The notes under the pieces: model-generated
Databases searched by the model: none
The model's input: only the letters and a program-made list of their open reading frames with translations
Told to the model about the DNA's origin: nothing
Shown here: in pieces, positions 45,208-56,610 of the stretch
Numbering within the stretch: the stretch's first letter is position 1
Layout of the letters: each line of letters begins with the position of its first letter
Source of the DNA: Aquabacterium sp.
GTDB taxonomy: Bacteria > Pseudomonadota > Gammaproteobacteria > Burkholderiales > Burkholderiaceae_C
Length of the DNA: 64,000 nucleotides
Direction: 5' to 3'
Assembly (NCBI RefSeq): GCF_029946005.1
Contig: NZ_JAQSDR010000002.1
Coordinates: 343,667-407,666 of the forward strand
Made by a program: the position numbers and the translations under genes

Positions 45208-47331
45208 ATGCTGTGTGGCCTGTGCCCCCCGAGAATCAGTGTTTCTGTGTCCGCCTCTCCCAGCCCTGCCTCCACCCTCAATCCGGCCCAGATGGCCGCC
45301 GTGCTGCACCTTGATGGCCCTTGCCTCGTTCTGGCCGGGGCGGGTTCGGGCAAAACCCGCGTCATCACCCAGAAGATCGCCCGGTTGCTGCAGCCCGGGC
45401 ACGGCGCCGATCTGGCGCCTTCGCAGATCGCGGCCATCACCTTCACCAACAAGGCTGCGCTTGAAATGCGCGAGCGCGCCAAGGCGCTGATCGGGGGCAA
45501 GGCCGCCAGCAAGCTGCTGGTCTGCACCTTCCACTCGCTGGGCGTGCGCCTGCTGCGCGAGGATGGCGAGGCCCTGGGCCTGAAACCCAAGTTCTCCATC
45601 ATGGACAGCGACGACGTGCTGGGCATCATCCGCGACGCGGGCGGCACCACCGATCCCAAGCAGGCCCGCCAGTGGCAGTGGACCATCAGCAGCTGGAAAA
45701 ACCAGGGGCTGAACAGTGCCCAGGCCGAGGGCGCTGCCGAGAACGACGACGAACGCATCTGCGCCCGCGTCATGCGCCTGTATGAAGAGCGCCTGATGGC
45801 CTACCAGGCGGTCGATTTCGACGACCTGATCGGCCTGTCGATGAAGCTGCTGGCGGACCACGAGCACGTGCGCGCCAAGTGGCAACGCAACCTGCGCCAT
45901 GTGCTGGTCGACGAATACCAGGACACCAACGCCACCCAGTACGACCTGCTCAAGCTGCTGGTGGGCGAGCGCGGCATCTTCACCGCCGTGGGCGACGACG
46001 ACCAATCCATCTACGGCTGGCGCGGCGCCACTCTGGACAACCTCAAGCGCCTGCCGCAGGATTTCCCGCAGCTCAAGGTGATCCCGCTGGAGCAGAACTA
46101 CCGCTCTACCAGCGCCATCCTGCGCGCGGCCAACCACGTCATCGCGCTGAACCCCAAGCTTTATCAAAAGACCTTGTGGAGCGACCTGGGCGAAGGCGAG
46201 CCGGTCAAAGTGGTCGAGTGCGACAACGAGGAGCACGAGGCGGAGCGCGCCGTGGGGCGCATCCTGGCGCTGCACGCCGGGGCGACGGGCTCGACCGTGG
46301 CCGCGCCCTGGAGCGATTTCGCCATCCTCTACCGCGCCAACTTCCAGGCCAAGGCCTTTGAGAAGGCGCTGCGCAAGGCCAACGTGCCCTACAAAGTGTC
46401 GGGCGGACAGAGCTTTTTCGACCGTGCCGAGATCAAGGATCTGTGCGCCTGGCTGCGCCTCTTGGTCAACAACGACGACGACCCGGCTTTCTTGCGCGCC
46501 GTGACCACGCCCAAGCGCGGCATTGGCCACCAAACGCTGGGCTCGCTGGGCGAGTTCGCGGGCAAATGGAAGGTCAGCCTGTACGAGGCGCTCTTCGCCG
46601 AATCGCTGTCGGCCAGCTTGAATGCGCGCGCCATCGACTCGCTGCACGAGTTCGGCCGCTTCGTGAACGAGCTCGACCACCGCGCGCGCACCACCTCAGG
46701 CAGCGAAGACGCCAAAGTGCTGCTGATGGAATGGCTCAAGGACATCGGCTACGAGCAGCACCTGTACGACGAAGCCGAAAGTGAAAAAATCGCTGCCAGC
46801 CGCTGGGCCAATGTTCTGGACTTCATTGACTGGATCGCCAAGCGCTGCGGCGGCGAGATCGAGAACGATGGCGGCATGACGGTCGAGACGGAGAAGAAAA
46901 ACGTGATCGAGGTGGCCCAGACCATTTCCCTGATCACCAGCCTGGCCGACCGGGGTGGCGACCCCAATGTGGTGACCTTGTCGACCCTGCACGCCTCAAA
47001 GGGTCTGGAATGGCCGCACGTGGTGCTGGCAGGTGTGAACGAAGGCTCGCTGCCCTTCAACAACGAAGAAAACGAGATCACGCCCGATCGACTGGAAGAA
47101 GAGCGCCGACTGATGTACGTGGGCATCACCCGAGCCAGGCTGAGCCTGGCGGTCAGCACCCTCAAGCGCCGCAAGAAGGGGCGAGAGTTGATCGTGGCCA
47201 TCCCCAGCCGCTTCATCGCCGAGATGAAGCTGGGCGAAGGCGGGCCGGTGGAGAACCCGCGCGAGAAACTGCGACGTCAGCGGGAAGAACTGGCGGCCAA
47301 ATCGGCCAGCGCCAAGCCCATCGAGCCCTGA
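45208..47331 (+). CDS. rep: ATP-dependent DNA helicase, Rep type (UvrD/Rep superfamily 1)
   Basis: The 707-residue 3'-5' helicase helps restart or clear replication forks. The motifs are all present: I AGAGSGKTRVI, Ia AITFTNKAA, II LVDEYQDTN, III VGDDDQSIYGWRGA, IV LEQNYRST, V STLHASKGLEWPHV, VI RRLMYVGITRA. The segment YKVSGGQSFFDRAEIKDLCAWLRLL is closer to Rep than to UvrD. The N-terminus is uncertain: ATG 45208 has no clear ribosome site, and GTG 45247 would begin the protein 13 residues later, nearer the conserved LNPAQMAAV. Confidence 0.9.
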   Translation: MLCGLCPPRISVSVSASPSPASTLNPAQMAAVLHLDGPCLVLAGAGSGKTRVITQKIARLLQPGHGADLAPSQIAAITFTNKAALEMRERAKALIGGKAASKLLVCTFHSLGVRLLREDGEALGLKPKFSIMDSDDVLGIIRDAGGTTDPKQARQWQWTISSWKNQGLNSAQAEGAAENDDERICARVMRLYEERLMAYQAVDFDDLIGLSMKLLADHEHVRAKWQRNLRHVLVDEYQDTNATQYDLLKLLVGERGIFTAVGDDDQSIYGWRGATLDNLKRLPQDFPQLKVIPLEQNYRSTSAILRAANHVIALNPKLYQKTLWSDLGEGEPVKVVECDNEEHEAERAVGRILALHAGATGSTVAAPWSDFAILYRANFQAKAFEKALRKANVPYKVSGGQSFFDRAEIKDLCAWLRLLVNNDDDPAFLRAVTTPKRGIGHQTLGSLGEFAGKWKVSLYEALFAESLSASLNARAIDSLHEFGRFVNELDHRARTTSGSEDAKVLLMEWLKDIGYEQHLYDEAESEKIAASRWANVLDFIDWIAKRCGGEIENDGGMTVETEKKNVIEVAQTISLITSLADRGGDPNVVTLSTLHASKGLEWPHVVLAGVNEGSLPFNNEENEITPDRLEEERRLMYVGITRARLSLAVSTLKRRKKGRELIVAIPSRFIAEMKLGEGGPVENPREKLRRQREELAAKSASAKPIEP

Positions 47332-47370
47332 ATGGCAGGCACGCTGATTGAGCGCCCATGTGTTCAGACG

Positions 47371-47400
47371 AAAAAAAACCCGAAATCGAAAGATTCCGGG
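47371..47400. terminator. Terminator after the helicase gene
   Basis: Arms CCCGAAATC and GATTCCGGG (one mismatch) close a GAAA loop. On the minus strand it ends in eight T; on the plus strand only CTTT follows, so plus-strand termination is weaker. The next 195 bp to the OsmC gene is markedly AT-richer than the surroundings and holds no recognisable gene. Confidence 0.7.
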
Positions 47401-47596
47401 CTTTGAAATCCGCCAAAAAATGGAGGAGTGGAGGAGACAAATGAAACAAGCTGGGTGTCTGACCAGGGAACCGGTAAAAAGTTCCACACCCACACATCAA
47501 ATTGTATTCTTTACCAAAATCTGACACAAGGGGTTTCCCGGAAAATTGTTTCTTTGTGCAAGATTCAACCCTTTAGAGACCTCTGGAAGCAAACAC

Positions 47597-48019
47597 ATGG
47601 AATGCACGATTCACTGGCAGCCCTCGGCAGGCATGGCTTTTCTGGCAGAAACTGGCAGCGGCCATGTGCTCACGATGGATGGCGCGCCCGACGGAGGTGG
47701 GCGCAATTTGGCGCCGCGCCCCATGGAAACCGTGCTGGCGGGCACTGGCGGCTGCACCGCTTATGACGTGGTCTTGATCCTCAAGCGCGGGCGCCATGAT
47801 GTGCGCGGCTGCCAGCTCAAGCTCACCAGCGAACGGGCCGACACCGATCCCAAGGTTTTCACCAAGATCCACATGCACTTTGTGGTGACGGGGGTGAACC
47901 TGACCGAGGCCACGGTCCAGCGTGCGATTCAGATGTCGCACGAGAAATACTGTTCGGCCAGCATCATGCTGGGCAAGACGGCCGAGATCACGACCAGTTT
48001 CGAGATCGTGGCGGCCTGA
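47597..48019 (+). CDS. OsmC/Ohr-family protein, YhfA type
   Basis: The 140-residue protein is of the peroxide-reducing or redox-linked OsmC family. The two conserved Cys are in GGCTAYDVVLIL and KYCSASIMLGKTA. Presence of PMETVLAGTGGCTA and HFVVTGVNL places it with the YhfA-like subgroup rather than Ohr. The start 47597 follows GGAAG at 7 nt; an earlier in-frame ATG (47546) adds 17 non-conserved residues. It converges on coq7. Confidence 0.87.
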   Translation: MECTIHWQPSAGMAFLAETGSGHVLTMDGAPDGGGRNLAPRPMETVLAGTGGCTAYDVVLILKRGRHDVRGCQLKLTSERADTDPKVFTKIHMHFVVTGVNLTEATVQRAIQMSHEKYCSASIMLGKTAEITTSFEIVAA

Positions 48020-48031
48020 CCTGGCCCAGGC

Positions 48032-48718
48032 TCAGAGGTAGTGCGCCGTGGTCGTCATGACCTTGGCGGCCAGGCGCATGAGGCCCCGAACCGGGGCGGG
48101 CAACTCCACCGCACCAGCGTTGAGCGCGGCCCGGGCATGCTCGGCCTCGTCATCACGCATTTGCGCCACGATGGCGCGCGACGGGTGATCGCCCGCGGGC
48201 AAAGACGTCAAGTGACCATCCAGGTGTTGTTCGACCTGGCGTTCGGTCTCAACCACAAAACCCAGGCTGGTCTTGTCGCCCGCGCGCGCAGCCAGGAGCC
48301 CCAAGCCAAAGGAGCCGACGTACCACAAGGGGTTGAGCACACTGGTGCGCCCGCCCAGCTCGCGCAGGCGCTGCTCGGTCCAGGCCAGGTGGTCGGTTTC
48401 CTCACGCGCGGCGGCGTCGAACTGGGCCTTCAAAGCGTGGTCTCGGGTGCCCAGGGCCTGCGAGGCGTACAGGGCCTGCGCGCACACCTCACCCACGTGG
48501 TTGACCCGCATGAGGGCGGCGGCGTGCCGCTTCTCGGCCTCGGTCAAAGGCGTGGTGTCCACCACCTGGGGTTGCGGGCAAGGGCGCGAGGCACTGTGGT
48601 CGGCAAACACGGTGCGCAACGCCGAGTCAAGCGCGATCAGGACGCGATCGACCGGAGAGTGGTCACGGCCCACGGTGGCCGACGAAGCTGAGGTTGAAGA
48701 TGAGTTCATGTTGGTCAT
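48032..48718 (-). CDS. coq7: Coq7-type demethoxyubiquinone hydroxylase
   Basis: This di-iron monooxygenase performs the penultimate hydroxylation in ubiquinone synthesis at the membrane. In 228 residues, the four-helix iron ligands are visible as [23 protein letters not shown] (ExxH), [10 protein letters not shown] and [10 protein letters not shown] (ExxH). The N-terminal 45 residues are variable. ATG 48718 lies 1 bp after the rodA stop, so it is probably translated from the rod-shape operon. An alternative ATG lies three codons later. Confidence 0.92.
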   Translation of the reverse strand: MTNMNSSSTSASSATVGRDHSPVDRVLIALDSALRTVFADHSASRPCPQPQVVDTTPLTEAEKRHAAALMRVNHVGEVCAQALYASQALGTRDHALKAQFDAAAREETDHLAWTEQRLRELGGRTSVLNPLWYVGSFGLGLLAARAGDKTSLGFVVETERQVEQHLDGHLTSLPAGDHPSRAIVAQMRDDEAEHARAALNAGAVELPAPVRGLMRLAAKVMTTTAHYL

Positions 48719-48719
48719 G

Positions 48720-49880
48720 TTAGCGCTGCATCAATCCACGACTCTTGGCAATGGACATGAGCATGCCCAAGGCCAGGCCCAAGGTGACCATGGCCGTGCC
48801 GCCATAGCTGATGAAAGGCAATGGAACGCCCACCACCGGCAGGATGCCGCTGACCATGCCCATGTTGACAAACGCGTAGGTGAAAAAGCTGAGCGATAGG
48901 CTCCCCGCCAGCAAACGCGAGAACAGCGTGGGCGCCTGAGCCGCGATCATCAAACCCCGGAAAATGAGCGCCAGGAAAGCGGCCATCAACAGCAGGCACC
49001 CCACCAGGCCTTGCTCTTCTGCAAAGGCCGCGAAGATGAAGTCGGTGGTGCGCTCGGGGATGAACTCCAGGTGGGTCTGGGTGCCCTTCATGAAGCCCTT
49101 GCCTGTGATGCCGCCCGAGCCGATGGCGATCATGCCCTGGATGATGTGAAAGCCCTTGCCCAGCGGATCGGTCGTGGGATCGAGCAAGGTGCAGACGCGG
49201 TTCTTCTGGTAGTCATGCAGCAGCACCCAGTCGACGCCGGGCTGGCAGATCTTGTCCTCGGACAGCACCAGGGTGGTGATGCCCGCCGCGGCCAACAACA
49301 CCACTGGCAGGATCAGCTTCCAGTTCAACCCCGCGAAGAAGATCACGTAGATCCCCCCGGACAGCACCAGCAAGGAGGTGCCCAGGTCGGGCTGCTTCAT
49401 GACCAGGCCCACGGGAATGGCCAGCAGCAGGCCGGCCACCGCGAAGTCCAGCCCCCGCAGCTGCCCCTCACGCCGCTGGAACCACCAGGCCAGCATCAGC
49501 GGCATCGCGATCTTGAGGATCTCGCTGGGCTGGATGACCATGCCCACGTTGAGCCAGCGCGTGGCGCCCTTCTTGGTGATGCCCACGTGCGGCAAGGCGG
49601 TGATGAGCAAGAGGATGACGCCAGCCACGTACAGCGGCACGGCCAGCGCCATCAGGCGCTGTGGCGGCACTTGAGCGGCCAGGAACATGACCACAAAAGC
49701 CAGCGCCATGTTGCGCGATTGGTCGATGAAACGTGTGCCATGGTCGTAGCCCACCGAGTACATCGTGAACAAGCCCAGGCCACACAGGCATAGGATCGCG
49801 AGCAACAAGGGCAGATCAAAGCCCCCGAAGATGGGCTTGGCGCGTTGCCACAGCGAGGGCTGACCAAACGATCCGTTCAT
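48720..49880 (-). CDS. rodA: Rod-shape peptidoglycan glycosyltransferase RodA
   Basis: The 386-residue SEDS-family polymerase of the elongasome has about ten transmembrane helices. Family motifs are [31 protein letters not shown] and, near the C-terminus, [15 protein letters not shown]. It works with PBP2, whose stop overlaps its start (ATGA at 49877-49880). Confidence 0.96.
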   Translation of the reverse strand: MNGSFGQPSLWQRAKPIFGGFDLPLLLAILCLCGLGLFTMYSVGYDHGTRFIDQSRNMALAFVVMFLAAQVPPQRLMALAVPLYVAGVILLLITALPHVGITKKGATRWLNVGMVIQPSEILKIAMPLMLAWWFQRREGQLRGLDFAVAGLLLAIPVGLVMKQPDLGTSLLVLSGGIYVIFFAGLNWKLILPVVLLAAAGITTLVLSEDKICQPGVDWVLLHDYQKNRVCTLLDPTTDPLGKGFHIIQGMIAIGSGGITGKGFMKGTQTHLEFIPERTTDFIFAAFAEEQGLVGCLLLMAAFLALIFRGLMIAAQAPTLFSRLLAGSLSLSFFTYAFVNMGMVSGILPVVGVPLPFISYGGTAMVTLGLALGMLMSIAKSRGLMQR

Positions 49881-51910
49881 GGCGCGCTCGCAGGTGAAGA
49901 AGAAGCGGCTGCCGGGGCGGACGCCGACGTGGGCAGGGGCACGTCGCCGCCAAAGGCATCCTGGCCGTGGGGCATGGACACTTCGCCCACCTTGCGCGGC
50001 ACGCCAATGGGCGGCCCACCCTTGCCCTGGCGCACGGCCTCGATGTCTTCTTCGCTGGGGTATTGGCCCAACAGCAAGTAATCCAGCACGCGGCGGGCGA
50101 TGGGCGCTGCGGCCTCGGCGCCAAAGCCGGCGTTCTCCACGATCACGGTCAAGGCAATGCGGGGTTGGTCCACCGGCGCGAAGGCCTCATACAAGGAGTG
50201 GTCGCGCTGGTATTCGTCCATGCGCGAGGCCACGTATTTCTCATTCTTCTTCAGGCCCACGGCCTGGGCCGTGCCGGTCTTGCCGCCGCTGGCATAGGTC
50301 GCGCCCAGGAACACGCGGGTCGAGGTACCCTCCTGCGTCACGCCGTGCATGGCTTCGCGGATGAAGGCGGTGTGCTCGGGCTTGAAGGCCAGCGGCGCCA
50401 GGGCTTGGCTGGAGACCACGCGCTTTTCGCGCGTGAGCACGTCTTCGATCTCGCGCACCAGGCGCGGCTCGTAACGCCGCCCATCGGACACCATGGTGGA
50501 CAAAGCCGAGGCCATCTGCAGCATGGTGAAGCTGTTGTAGCCCTGGCCGATGCCCAGCGAAATGGTCTCGCCCGCGTACCAGCGGCGTTGCTCCGGTTTT
50601 TTGTAGGCGCGGCGTTTCCAATCGGTCGAGGGCAGCAGGCCGGTCACCTCGCCCTTGAGGTCAATGCCCGTCAGCCGACCCAACCCCAGGGGGCTCATCT
50701 GGCTGTGGATCACGTCCACGCCCAGCTCATTGGCCAGGGAGTAGAAGTAGACATTGCTGGATTTGACGATGGCTCGGCGCATGTCCACCATGCCGGTCTG
50801 CTCGTTCTCCGGGCTGCGGAACTTGTGGCCGCCAAACATGAAGACGCCGCTGTCGTACATGCTCATGGTGGCGCTGCGCTTGCCGGTGTTCAGTGCGGCC
50901 AGGGCCATGAAGGGCTTGTAGGTGGAGCCGGGTGGGTAGGTGCCGCGCAAAGCACGATTGAGCAAGGGCTTGTCGGGCGATTCGTTCAACTCTTTCCAGT
51001 TCTCGCTGTCGATGCCGTCCACGAACAGGTTGGGGTCGAAGGTGGGCTTGCTGACGAAGGCCAGCACCTCGCCATTGCGCGGATCAATCGCCACCAGGGC
51101 GCCACGGCGGCTGCCATACAAGCGCTCGATCAGGGCCTGCAGCTTGATGTCGATGGACATGTGCACCGTGTTGCCCGGTGTGGGCGGCTTGGAGCGCAGG
51201 CGGCGCACCGCCCGCCCCCCCGCGCTGGTCTCGACTTCCTCGACCCCCGTCAGGCCATGCAGCTCGCGCTCGTAGTTCTGCTCGATGCCCAGCTTGCCGA
51301 TGTAGTCGGTGCCCCGGTAGTTGGCCTGCTCTTCATCGGGCCAGTCCTCGATGGCTTCTTTTTCTTTCTGGTTGATGCGGCCGATGTAGCCCAGCACGTG
51401 GCTGGCCAGCTCGCCGTAAGGATAGTGGCGGAACAGGCGCGCCTGGATGTCGACCCCGGGAAAGCGAAATCGCTGCGCGGTGAAGCGGGCCACCTCGGTG
51501 TCGGTCAAGCGGGTTCGGATGGGGATGGACTCGAAACTTTTGGATTCTTCGCGCAGGCGCTTGAAGCGGCGGCGGTCGCGAGGGGCCACCTCGACAATCC
51601 TGGCCAGGGCCTCGATGGTAGCCTCGACGTTTTCGACCTTGGAGGGTGTGATCTCCAGCGTGTAGGCCGAGTAGTTGTTGGCCAGCACCACGCCATTGCG
51701 GTCCACGATCAAGCCGCGGTTGGGCACGATGGGCACGACCGCGATGCGGTTGTTCTCGGCCTGGGTGGACAGCTCTTCGTGGCGGTTGACCTGCAAGACC
51801 ACCAGGCGCGAGGCCAGCAGGCCGAAGCAGAACAAGACGAACCCCACCGCCGCCCACAAGCGAGCGCGAAAGCGGCCCAGCTCTTGTTCGAGGTTCTTGA
51901 TTTCAGTCAT
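49877..51910 (-). CDS. mrdA: Penicillin-binding protein 2
   Basis: This elongation-specific DD-transpeptidase has 677 residues. An N-terminal membrane anchor (about 18-38) and pedestal domain precede the transpeptidase domain, with SxxK in PPGSTYKPFMAL, SxN in VKSSNVYFY and KTG in SGGKTGTAQA. The C-terminal 45 residues are Ala/Ser/Pro-rich and not conserved. It lies between mreD (23 bp) and rodA (overlap). Confidence 0.96.
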   Translation of the reverse strand: MTEIKNLEQELGRFRARLWAAVGFVLFCFGLLASRLVVLQVNRHEELSTQAENNRIAVVPIVPNRGLIVDRNGVVLANNYSAYTLEITPSKVENVEATIEALARIVEVAPRDRRRFKRLREESKSFESIPIRTRLTDTEVARFTAQRFRFPGVDIQARLFRHYPYGELASHVLGYIGRINQKEKEAIEDWPDEEQANYRGTDYIGKLGIEQNYERELHGLTGVEEVETSAGGRAVRRLRSKPPTPGNTVHMSIDIKLQALIERLYGSRRGALVAIDPRNGEVLAFVSKPTFDPNLFVDGIDSENWKELNESPDKPLLNRALRGTYPPGSTYKPFMALAALNTGKRSATMSMYDSGVFMFGGHKFRSPENEQTGMVDMRRAIVKSSNVYFYSLANELGVDVIHSQMSPLGLGRLTGIDLKGEVTGLLPSTDWKRRAYKKPEQRRWYAGETISLGIGQGYNSFTMLQMASALSTMVSDGRRYEPRLVREIEDVLTREKRVVSSQALAPLAFKPEHTAFIREAMHGVTQEGTSTRVFLGATYASGGKTGTAQAVGLKKNEKYVASRMDEYQRDHSLYEAFAPVDQPRIALTVIVENAGFGAEAAAPIARRVLDYLLLGQYPSEEDIEAVRQGKGGPPIGVPRKVGEVSMPHGQDAFGGDVPLPTSASAPAAASSSPASAP

Positions 51911-51933
51911 TGAGGCGTCAGGTCAGGCCGGGC

Positions 51934-52449
51934 TCACAGCGGCCGGTTCTTGTCGCGGTCGGGGGCGCGCCGCTGCGGCGCCAGCAACAGGAAGGTCACC
52001 ACCGGCCACAAGGCGGACTCCAGCAAAGGCGCCACCATCAAGGTCCAGCCCGGAAAGCCCGCGCCCGCGATCAAGCGCACCATCAGCGACACCATGTGCG
52101 CGGCGATGAACAAGGGCAGGATCTGCACAGCTTGCGAACCCACCGTGAACCACAGCAGACGCCGGTGCACCGCGATGGCCGAGTAGCTCAGCAGCGTGTA
52201 AGCCAGGGCGTGCTGGCCCAGCAAGGCGCCCTGGTGCACATCCATGAACACGCCAAAGGCGAAGGCCACGCCCACGCCCACGCGGCGCGGCTGGTGCACG
52301 TTCCAGAACACCAGCGCCACGGCCAGCAGGTCGGGCACGGCCCCGGAGCGCCCCATGGGGACTAGGTTGAAGGCGAACGCCAGCAACAGGCTCACCCAGA
52401 TGAACACCGGGTTGACCGGCATCAGCAGTGGACTGCCACGCGGCATCAT
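51934..52449 (-). CDS. mreD: Rod-shape-determining protein MreD
   Basis: The 171-residue inner-membrane protein has about five transmembrane helices and links the cytoskeleton to wall synthesis. The N-terminal PVNPVFIWVSLLLAFAFNLVP and VFMDVHQGALLGQHALAY segments fit the family. Its start overlaps the mreC stop (52446-52449). Confidence 0.92.
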   Translation of the reverse strand: MMPRGSPLLMPVNPVFIWVSLLLAFAFNLVPMGRSGAVPDLLAVALVFWNVHQPRRVGVGVAFAFGVFMDVHQGALLGQHALAYTLLSYSAIAVHRRLLWFTVGSQAVQILPLFIAAHMVSLMVRLIAGAGFPGWTLMVAPLLESALWPVVTFLLLAPQRRAPDRDKNRPL

Positions 52450-53426
52450 GGCTTGGCTCCCGAAGCCGCAGGGTGAGCGGTGGATGCGGCCTTGGCATGG
52501 TGCACGCTGGCGGCAGAAGCGGGCGCCGCAGCAGACGCCGCGATGGTTTCTGCCTCGGAGGGACGATCGGGCAACTGGTCGGCCAAGGGGTGCAGCAAGA
52601 GCACGTGGCGTGAGTTGTCGGGTTGAGACTTGGGCGTCAGCACGATGCGCGCAAAAGCCGAATCAGCGCGGCGGTCCACGCGCGCCACTTTGGCCACTGG
52701 CAAGCCCGCCGGGTAGACCCCATCCAGGCCGGAAGTTTGCAGTTCGTCGCCCACCTGCACATCGGCATTGCCCGCCATGAAGCGCAACTCCATGCCCAAC
52801 ACTTGAGGCGTGCCGTAGGCCACACCACGCTGGCGGGTGCGGCTGTTGACCACCGGCACGGCGGCATCCTTGTCGGTGACCAGCGTCACCTCGGACGTCA
52901 AGGGATACAAGCGCGTGACCTGGCCCAGCACGCCCGCATCGTCGATCACGGGCGAGCCCAGGATCACACCATGGCGACTGCCCTGGTCGATGACGACCTT
53001 GCGGGTGAAAGGATCGGGCGCGTCGTACAAGACTTCGGCGGCCTGGGACTGGACATTGACGCGGGGGCGCAAGGCCAGCAACTCGCGCAGGCGCGCGTTC
53101 TCACGCTCAAGTTGATCGACGCGCATGACGCGCTCAGCCTGGGCGGCGGCTTTCTTCTGGGATTGGTGCTGGTCAAGCCGGGCGGCTTCCAGGCCCGACA
53201 TGTAGTGCCCGGCATCAGCCCACCAGGCCTGCGGGGCCAACAGCACGCTTTGCACCGGCTGCAACATCGTGGCCACCACGGCGCGCAGAGGTTGCGTTAC
53301 CTTCCAGCGCGTGTCGGCCACCATCAGGAAAATGGCCAGGGCAGAGAAAAACATCAGCCGGGTGAACGCCGACGGCCCTTGCTTGAAGAAGGGCGGTGGC
53401 GAACGATCCAGTGTGACCATGGGCAT
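52446..53426 (-). CDS. mreC: Rod-shape-determining protein MreC
   Basis: The 326-residue bitopic periplasmic scaffold has a membrane helix at about residues 22-40, a coiled coil (about 75-115, with QLERENARLRELL), and the beta-domain with VIDQGSRHGVILGSPVID and VPVVNSRTRQRGVAYG. The last 50 residues are Ala/Ser/His-rich low complexity. ATG 53426 has GGGA upstream; ATG 53420 is a close alternative. It follows mreB by 61 bp. Confidence 0.95.
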   Translation of the reverse strand: MPMVTLDRSPPPFFKQGPSAFTRLMFFSALAIFLMVADTRWKVTQPLRAVVATMLQPVQSVLLAPQAWWADAGHYMSGLEAARLDQHQSQKKAAAQAERVMRVDQLERENARLRELLALRPRVNVQSQAAEVLYDAPDPFTRKVVIDQGSRHGVILGSPVIDDAGVLGQVTRLYPLTSEVTLVTDKDAAVPVVNSRTRQRGVAYGTPQVLGMELRFMAGNADVQVGDELQTSGLDGVYPAGLPVAKVARVDRRADSAFARIVLTPKSQPDNSRHVLLLHPLADQLPDRPSEAETIAASAAAPASAASVHHAKAASTAHPAASGAKP

Positions 53427-53487
53427 GCAGCGTTCCCGCGCAAAAAGGCAGGCACCGCTAGCCCGCGGTGCTCACCGTGTCACCAGC

Positions 53488-54546
<1,059 letters not shown>

Positions 54547-54718
54547 CTAGCCTCATCAGGTGAAGGACCACCCGCCGTGCCGCATGACCGCACGCGCCGA
54601 ATCGCCCCAAACCCGAGAAAAGCCTTGCAAACAAGATGCGCCGCGCGGCGACACAGCACCGGCGACGATCAGAAATGGTGTTCAACCCACCACCCGCAAC
54701 ATGCCCAATTGTTGTGCA

Positions 54719-54747
54719 TTCACTGGTGATGGATAACCTAGGATAAT
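54719..54747 (+). promoter_or_regulatory. Putative sigma-70 promoter of gatCAB
   Basis: TTCACT at 54719-54724 and GATAAT at 54742-54747 are separated by 17 bp, and lie about 60 bp before the gatC start. The rest of the 274-bp mreB-gatC gap shows no further recognisable element; the mreB promoter was not identified. Confidence 0.5.
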
Positions 54748-54805
54748 ACCCCAAGCCCCGGTGAAATCTCCCTGGGCACCGCCTTTGCTACCTTGGATGA
54801 AACCC

Positions 54806-55105
54806 ATGGCCCTGACCCCCGCTGACGTCAGCCGGATTGCCCAACTCGCGCGCCTGGAACTGCGCAGCGAGGAGCAAACCGCCATGCTGACCCAATTGAA
54901 TGACTTTTTCGCCATCGTCGAGAAGATGCGCGCCGTGGACACCTCTGGCGTGGAGCCCCTGTACACCCCCCTGTCGGCCATCGAAGACGTGACCCTGCGC
55001 CTGCGCGAGGATGCCGTCAGCGAGTCGAACGACCGCGACGCCAACATGCGCAATGCCCCGGCCCAGGAAAATGGCCTGTTTTTGGTGCCGAAGGTGATCG
55101 AATGA
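54806..55105 (+). CDS. gatC: Asp/Glu-tRNA amidotransferase subunit C
   Basis: This 99-residue subunit stabilises GatA and threads around the GatAB interface. [19 protein letters not shown] and the C-terminal [18 protein letters not shown] are diagnostic. An in-frame ATG 15 codons upstream gives a non-conserved extension. The last codons overlap gatA (ATGA at 55102-55105). Confidence 0.95.
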   Translation: MALTPADVSRIAQLARLELRSEEQTAMLTQLNDFFAIVEKMRAVDTSGVEPLYTPLSAIEDVTLRLREDAVSESNDRDANMRNAPAQENGLFLVPKVIE

Positions 55106-56610
55106 GCGCACAGTCTTTACATGATTTAACGCTGGCGCAATCCGGCCAGCAGCTTGCGGCCGGCCAGACGACCAGTGTGGACTTGACCCGCCATGCCTTG
55201 GCGCGCATTGCCGCCCACAGCGCTTTGGGGGCTTTTCTTCACGTGGACGCGGAGGGCGCGCTGGTCCAGGCCGCCGCCGCCGATGCGCGCCGCGCTGCTG
55301 GACAGGCCCTGGGCCCGCTGGATGGCATCCCGATCGCACACAAAGACATCTTCGTGACCCGCGACCTGCCGACCACGGCCGCGTCCAAGATCCTGCAAGG
55401 CTATGTCAGCCCGTTTGACGCCACGGTGGTGGCCAAGCTGAAGGCCGCCGGCACGGTGACCGTGGGCAAGCTCAACTGCGACGAGTTCGCCATGGGCGGC
55501 GCCAACGAAAACTCGGCGTATCACTTGGCGCGCAACCCCTGGGCCACCGACCGCATCCCCGGCGGCTCGTCTGGCGGCTCGGCCGTGGCCGTGTCGGCGC
55601 GCTTGGTTGCAGGTGCCACCGGCACCGACACCGGCGGCTCGATCCGCCAACCGGCTGCGCTGACCGGCATCACCGGCATCAAGCCCACGTACGGCCGCTG
55701 CTCGCGCTACGGCATGATCGCTTTCGCTTCGTCGCTCGACCAGGCCGGCCCGATGGCCCGCACGGCCGAAGACTGCGCCCTGCTGCTGCAAGCGATGAGC
55801 GGCTTCGACGAGCGCGATGCCACCAGTGCGCAACAAGCTGTGCCTGATTTTGTGAGTGGCTTGAGAACACCACGCGCGGGCGCCACGGCCGAGCAGCCCT
55901 TGAAAGGCCTGCGTGTCGGCGTGCCAAAAGAGTTCTTTGGCGAAGGTGTGGCCGCTGGCGTGCTTGAGGCCACCAAGCAAGCGTTGGCGCAATTGCAAAA
56001 GCTGGGCGCCACTTTGGTCGACGTCAGCCTGCCGCGCACCGAGTTGTCCATCCCCGTGTACTACATCATCGCGCCGGCCGAGGCCTCGTCCAACCTGAGC
56101 CGCTTCGATGGCGTGAAGTTCGGGCACCGCGCCAAGCAGTACACCGACCTGGCCGACATGTACCGCAAGACCCGCGCCGAAGGCTTCGGCCCCGAGGTCA
56201 AGCGCCGCATCATGATCGGTGCTTACGTGCTATCGCACGGCTACTACGACGCCTATTACCTGCAGGCGCAAAAGCTGCGCCGCATGATTGCCGATGACTT
56301 CCAGTCGGCCTTCCAGCATTGCGACGTGATCGCCGGGCCGGTGTCGCCCAACGTGGCGCGCCCCATCGCGGCCGACGGTGGCCGCCAGGCGGACCCGCTG
56401 GCCGAGTACCTGGCCGACATCTTCACCCTGCCCGCCTCACTGGCTGGCCTGCCCGGCATGAGCGTGCCTGCGGGCTTCGGCGAGCACGGCCTGCCCGTGG
56501 GCCTGCAACTCATCGGCAACTACTGGCAGGAAGGCACTTTGCTGCACACGGCGCACGCCTTCCAGCAGGCCACCGACTGGCACCAGCGCGTGCCTGCGAG
56601 CCTGGCATGA
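55102..56610 (+). CDS. gatA: Asp/Glu-tRNA amidotransferase subunit A
   Basis: This amidase-signature glutaminase supplies ammonia to convert Glu-tRNA(Gln) or Asp-tRNA(Asn) to the amide form. In 502 residues, the Ser-cisSer-Lys triad is visible: Lys in [10 protein letters not shown], cis-Ser in [11 protein letters not shown] and nucleophile Ser in [13 protein letters not shown]. The stop overlaps the next start in an ATGA (56607-56610). Confidence 0.97.
   Translation: MSAQSLHDLTLAQSGQQLAAGQTTSVDLTRHALARIAAHSALGAFLHVDAEGALVQAAAADARRAAGQALGPLDGIPIAHKDIFVTRDLPTTAASKILQGYVSPFDATVVAKLKAAGTVTVGKLNCDEFAMGGANENSAYHLARNPWATDRIPGGSSGGSAVAVSARLVAGATGTDTGGSIRQPAALTGITGIKPTYGRCSRYGMIAFASSLDQAGPMARTAEDCALLLQAMSGFDERDATSAQQAVPDFVSGLRTPRAGATAEQPLKGLRVGVPKEFFGEGVAAGVLEATKQALAQLQKLGATLVDVSLPRTELSIPVYYIIAPAEASSNLSRFDGVKFGHRAKQYTDLADMYRKTRAEGFGPEVKRRIMIGAYVLSHGYYDAYYLQAQKLRRMIADDFQSAFQHCDVIAGPVSPNVARPIAADGGRQADPLAEYLADIFTLPASLAGLPGMSVPAGFGEHGLPVGLQLIGNYWQEGTLLHTAHAFQQATDWHQRVPASLA

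Noticed and set aside
45025..46680. N-terminal extension of the PEP-CTERM gene to 779 codons
   Set aside because: The extra part is antisense to the Rep-type helicase; a signal peptide and AGGAG site mark the real start at 45024.
49967..51913. 648-codon plus-strand frame opposite mrdA
   Set aside because: It mirrors PBP2, whose SxxK, SxN and KTG motifs are all present on the minus strand.
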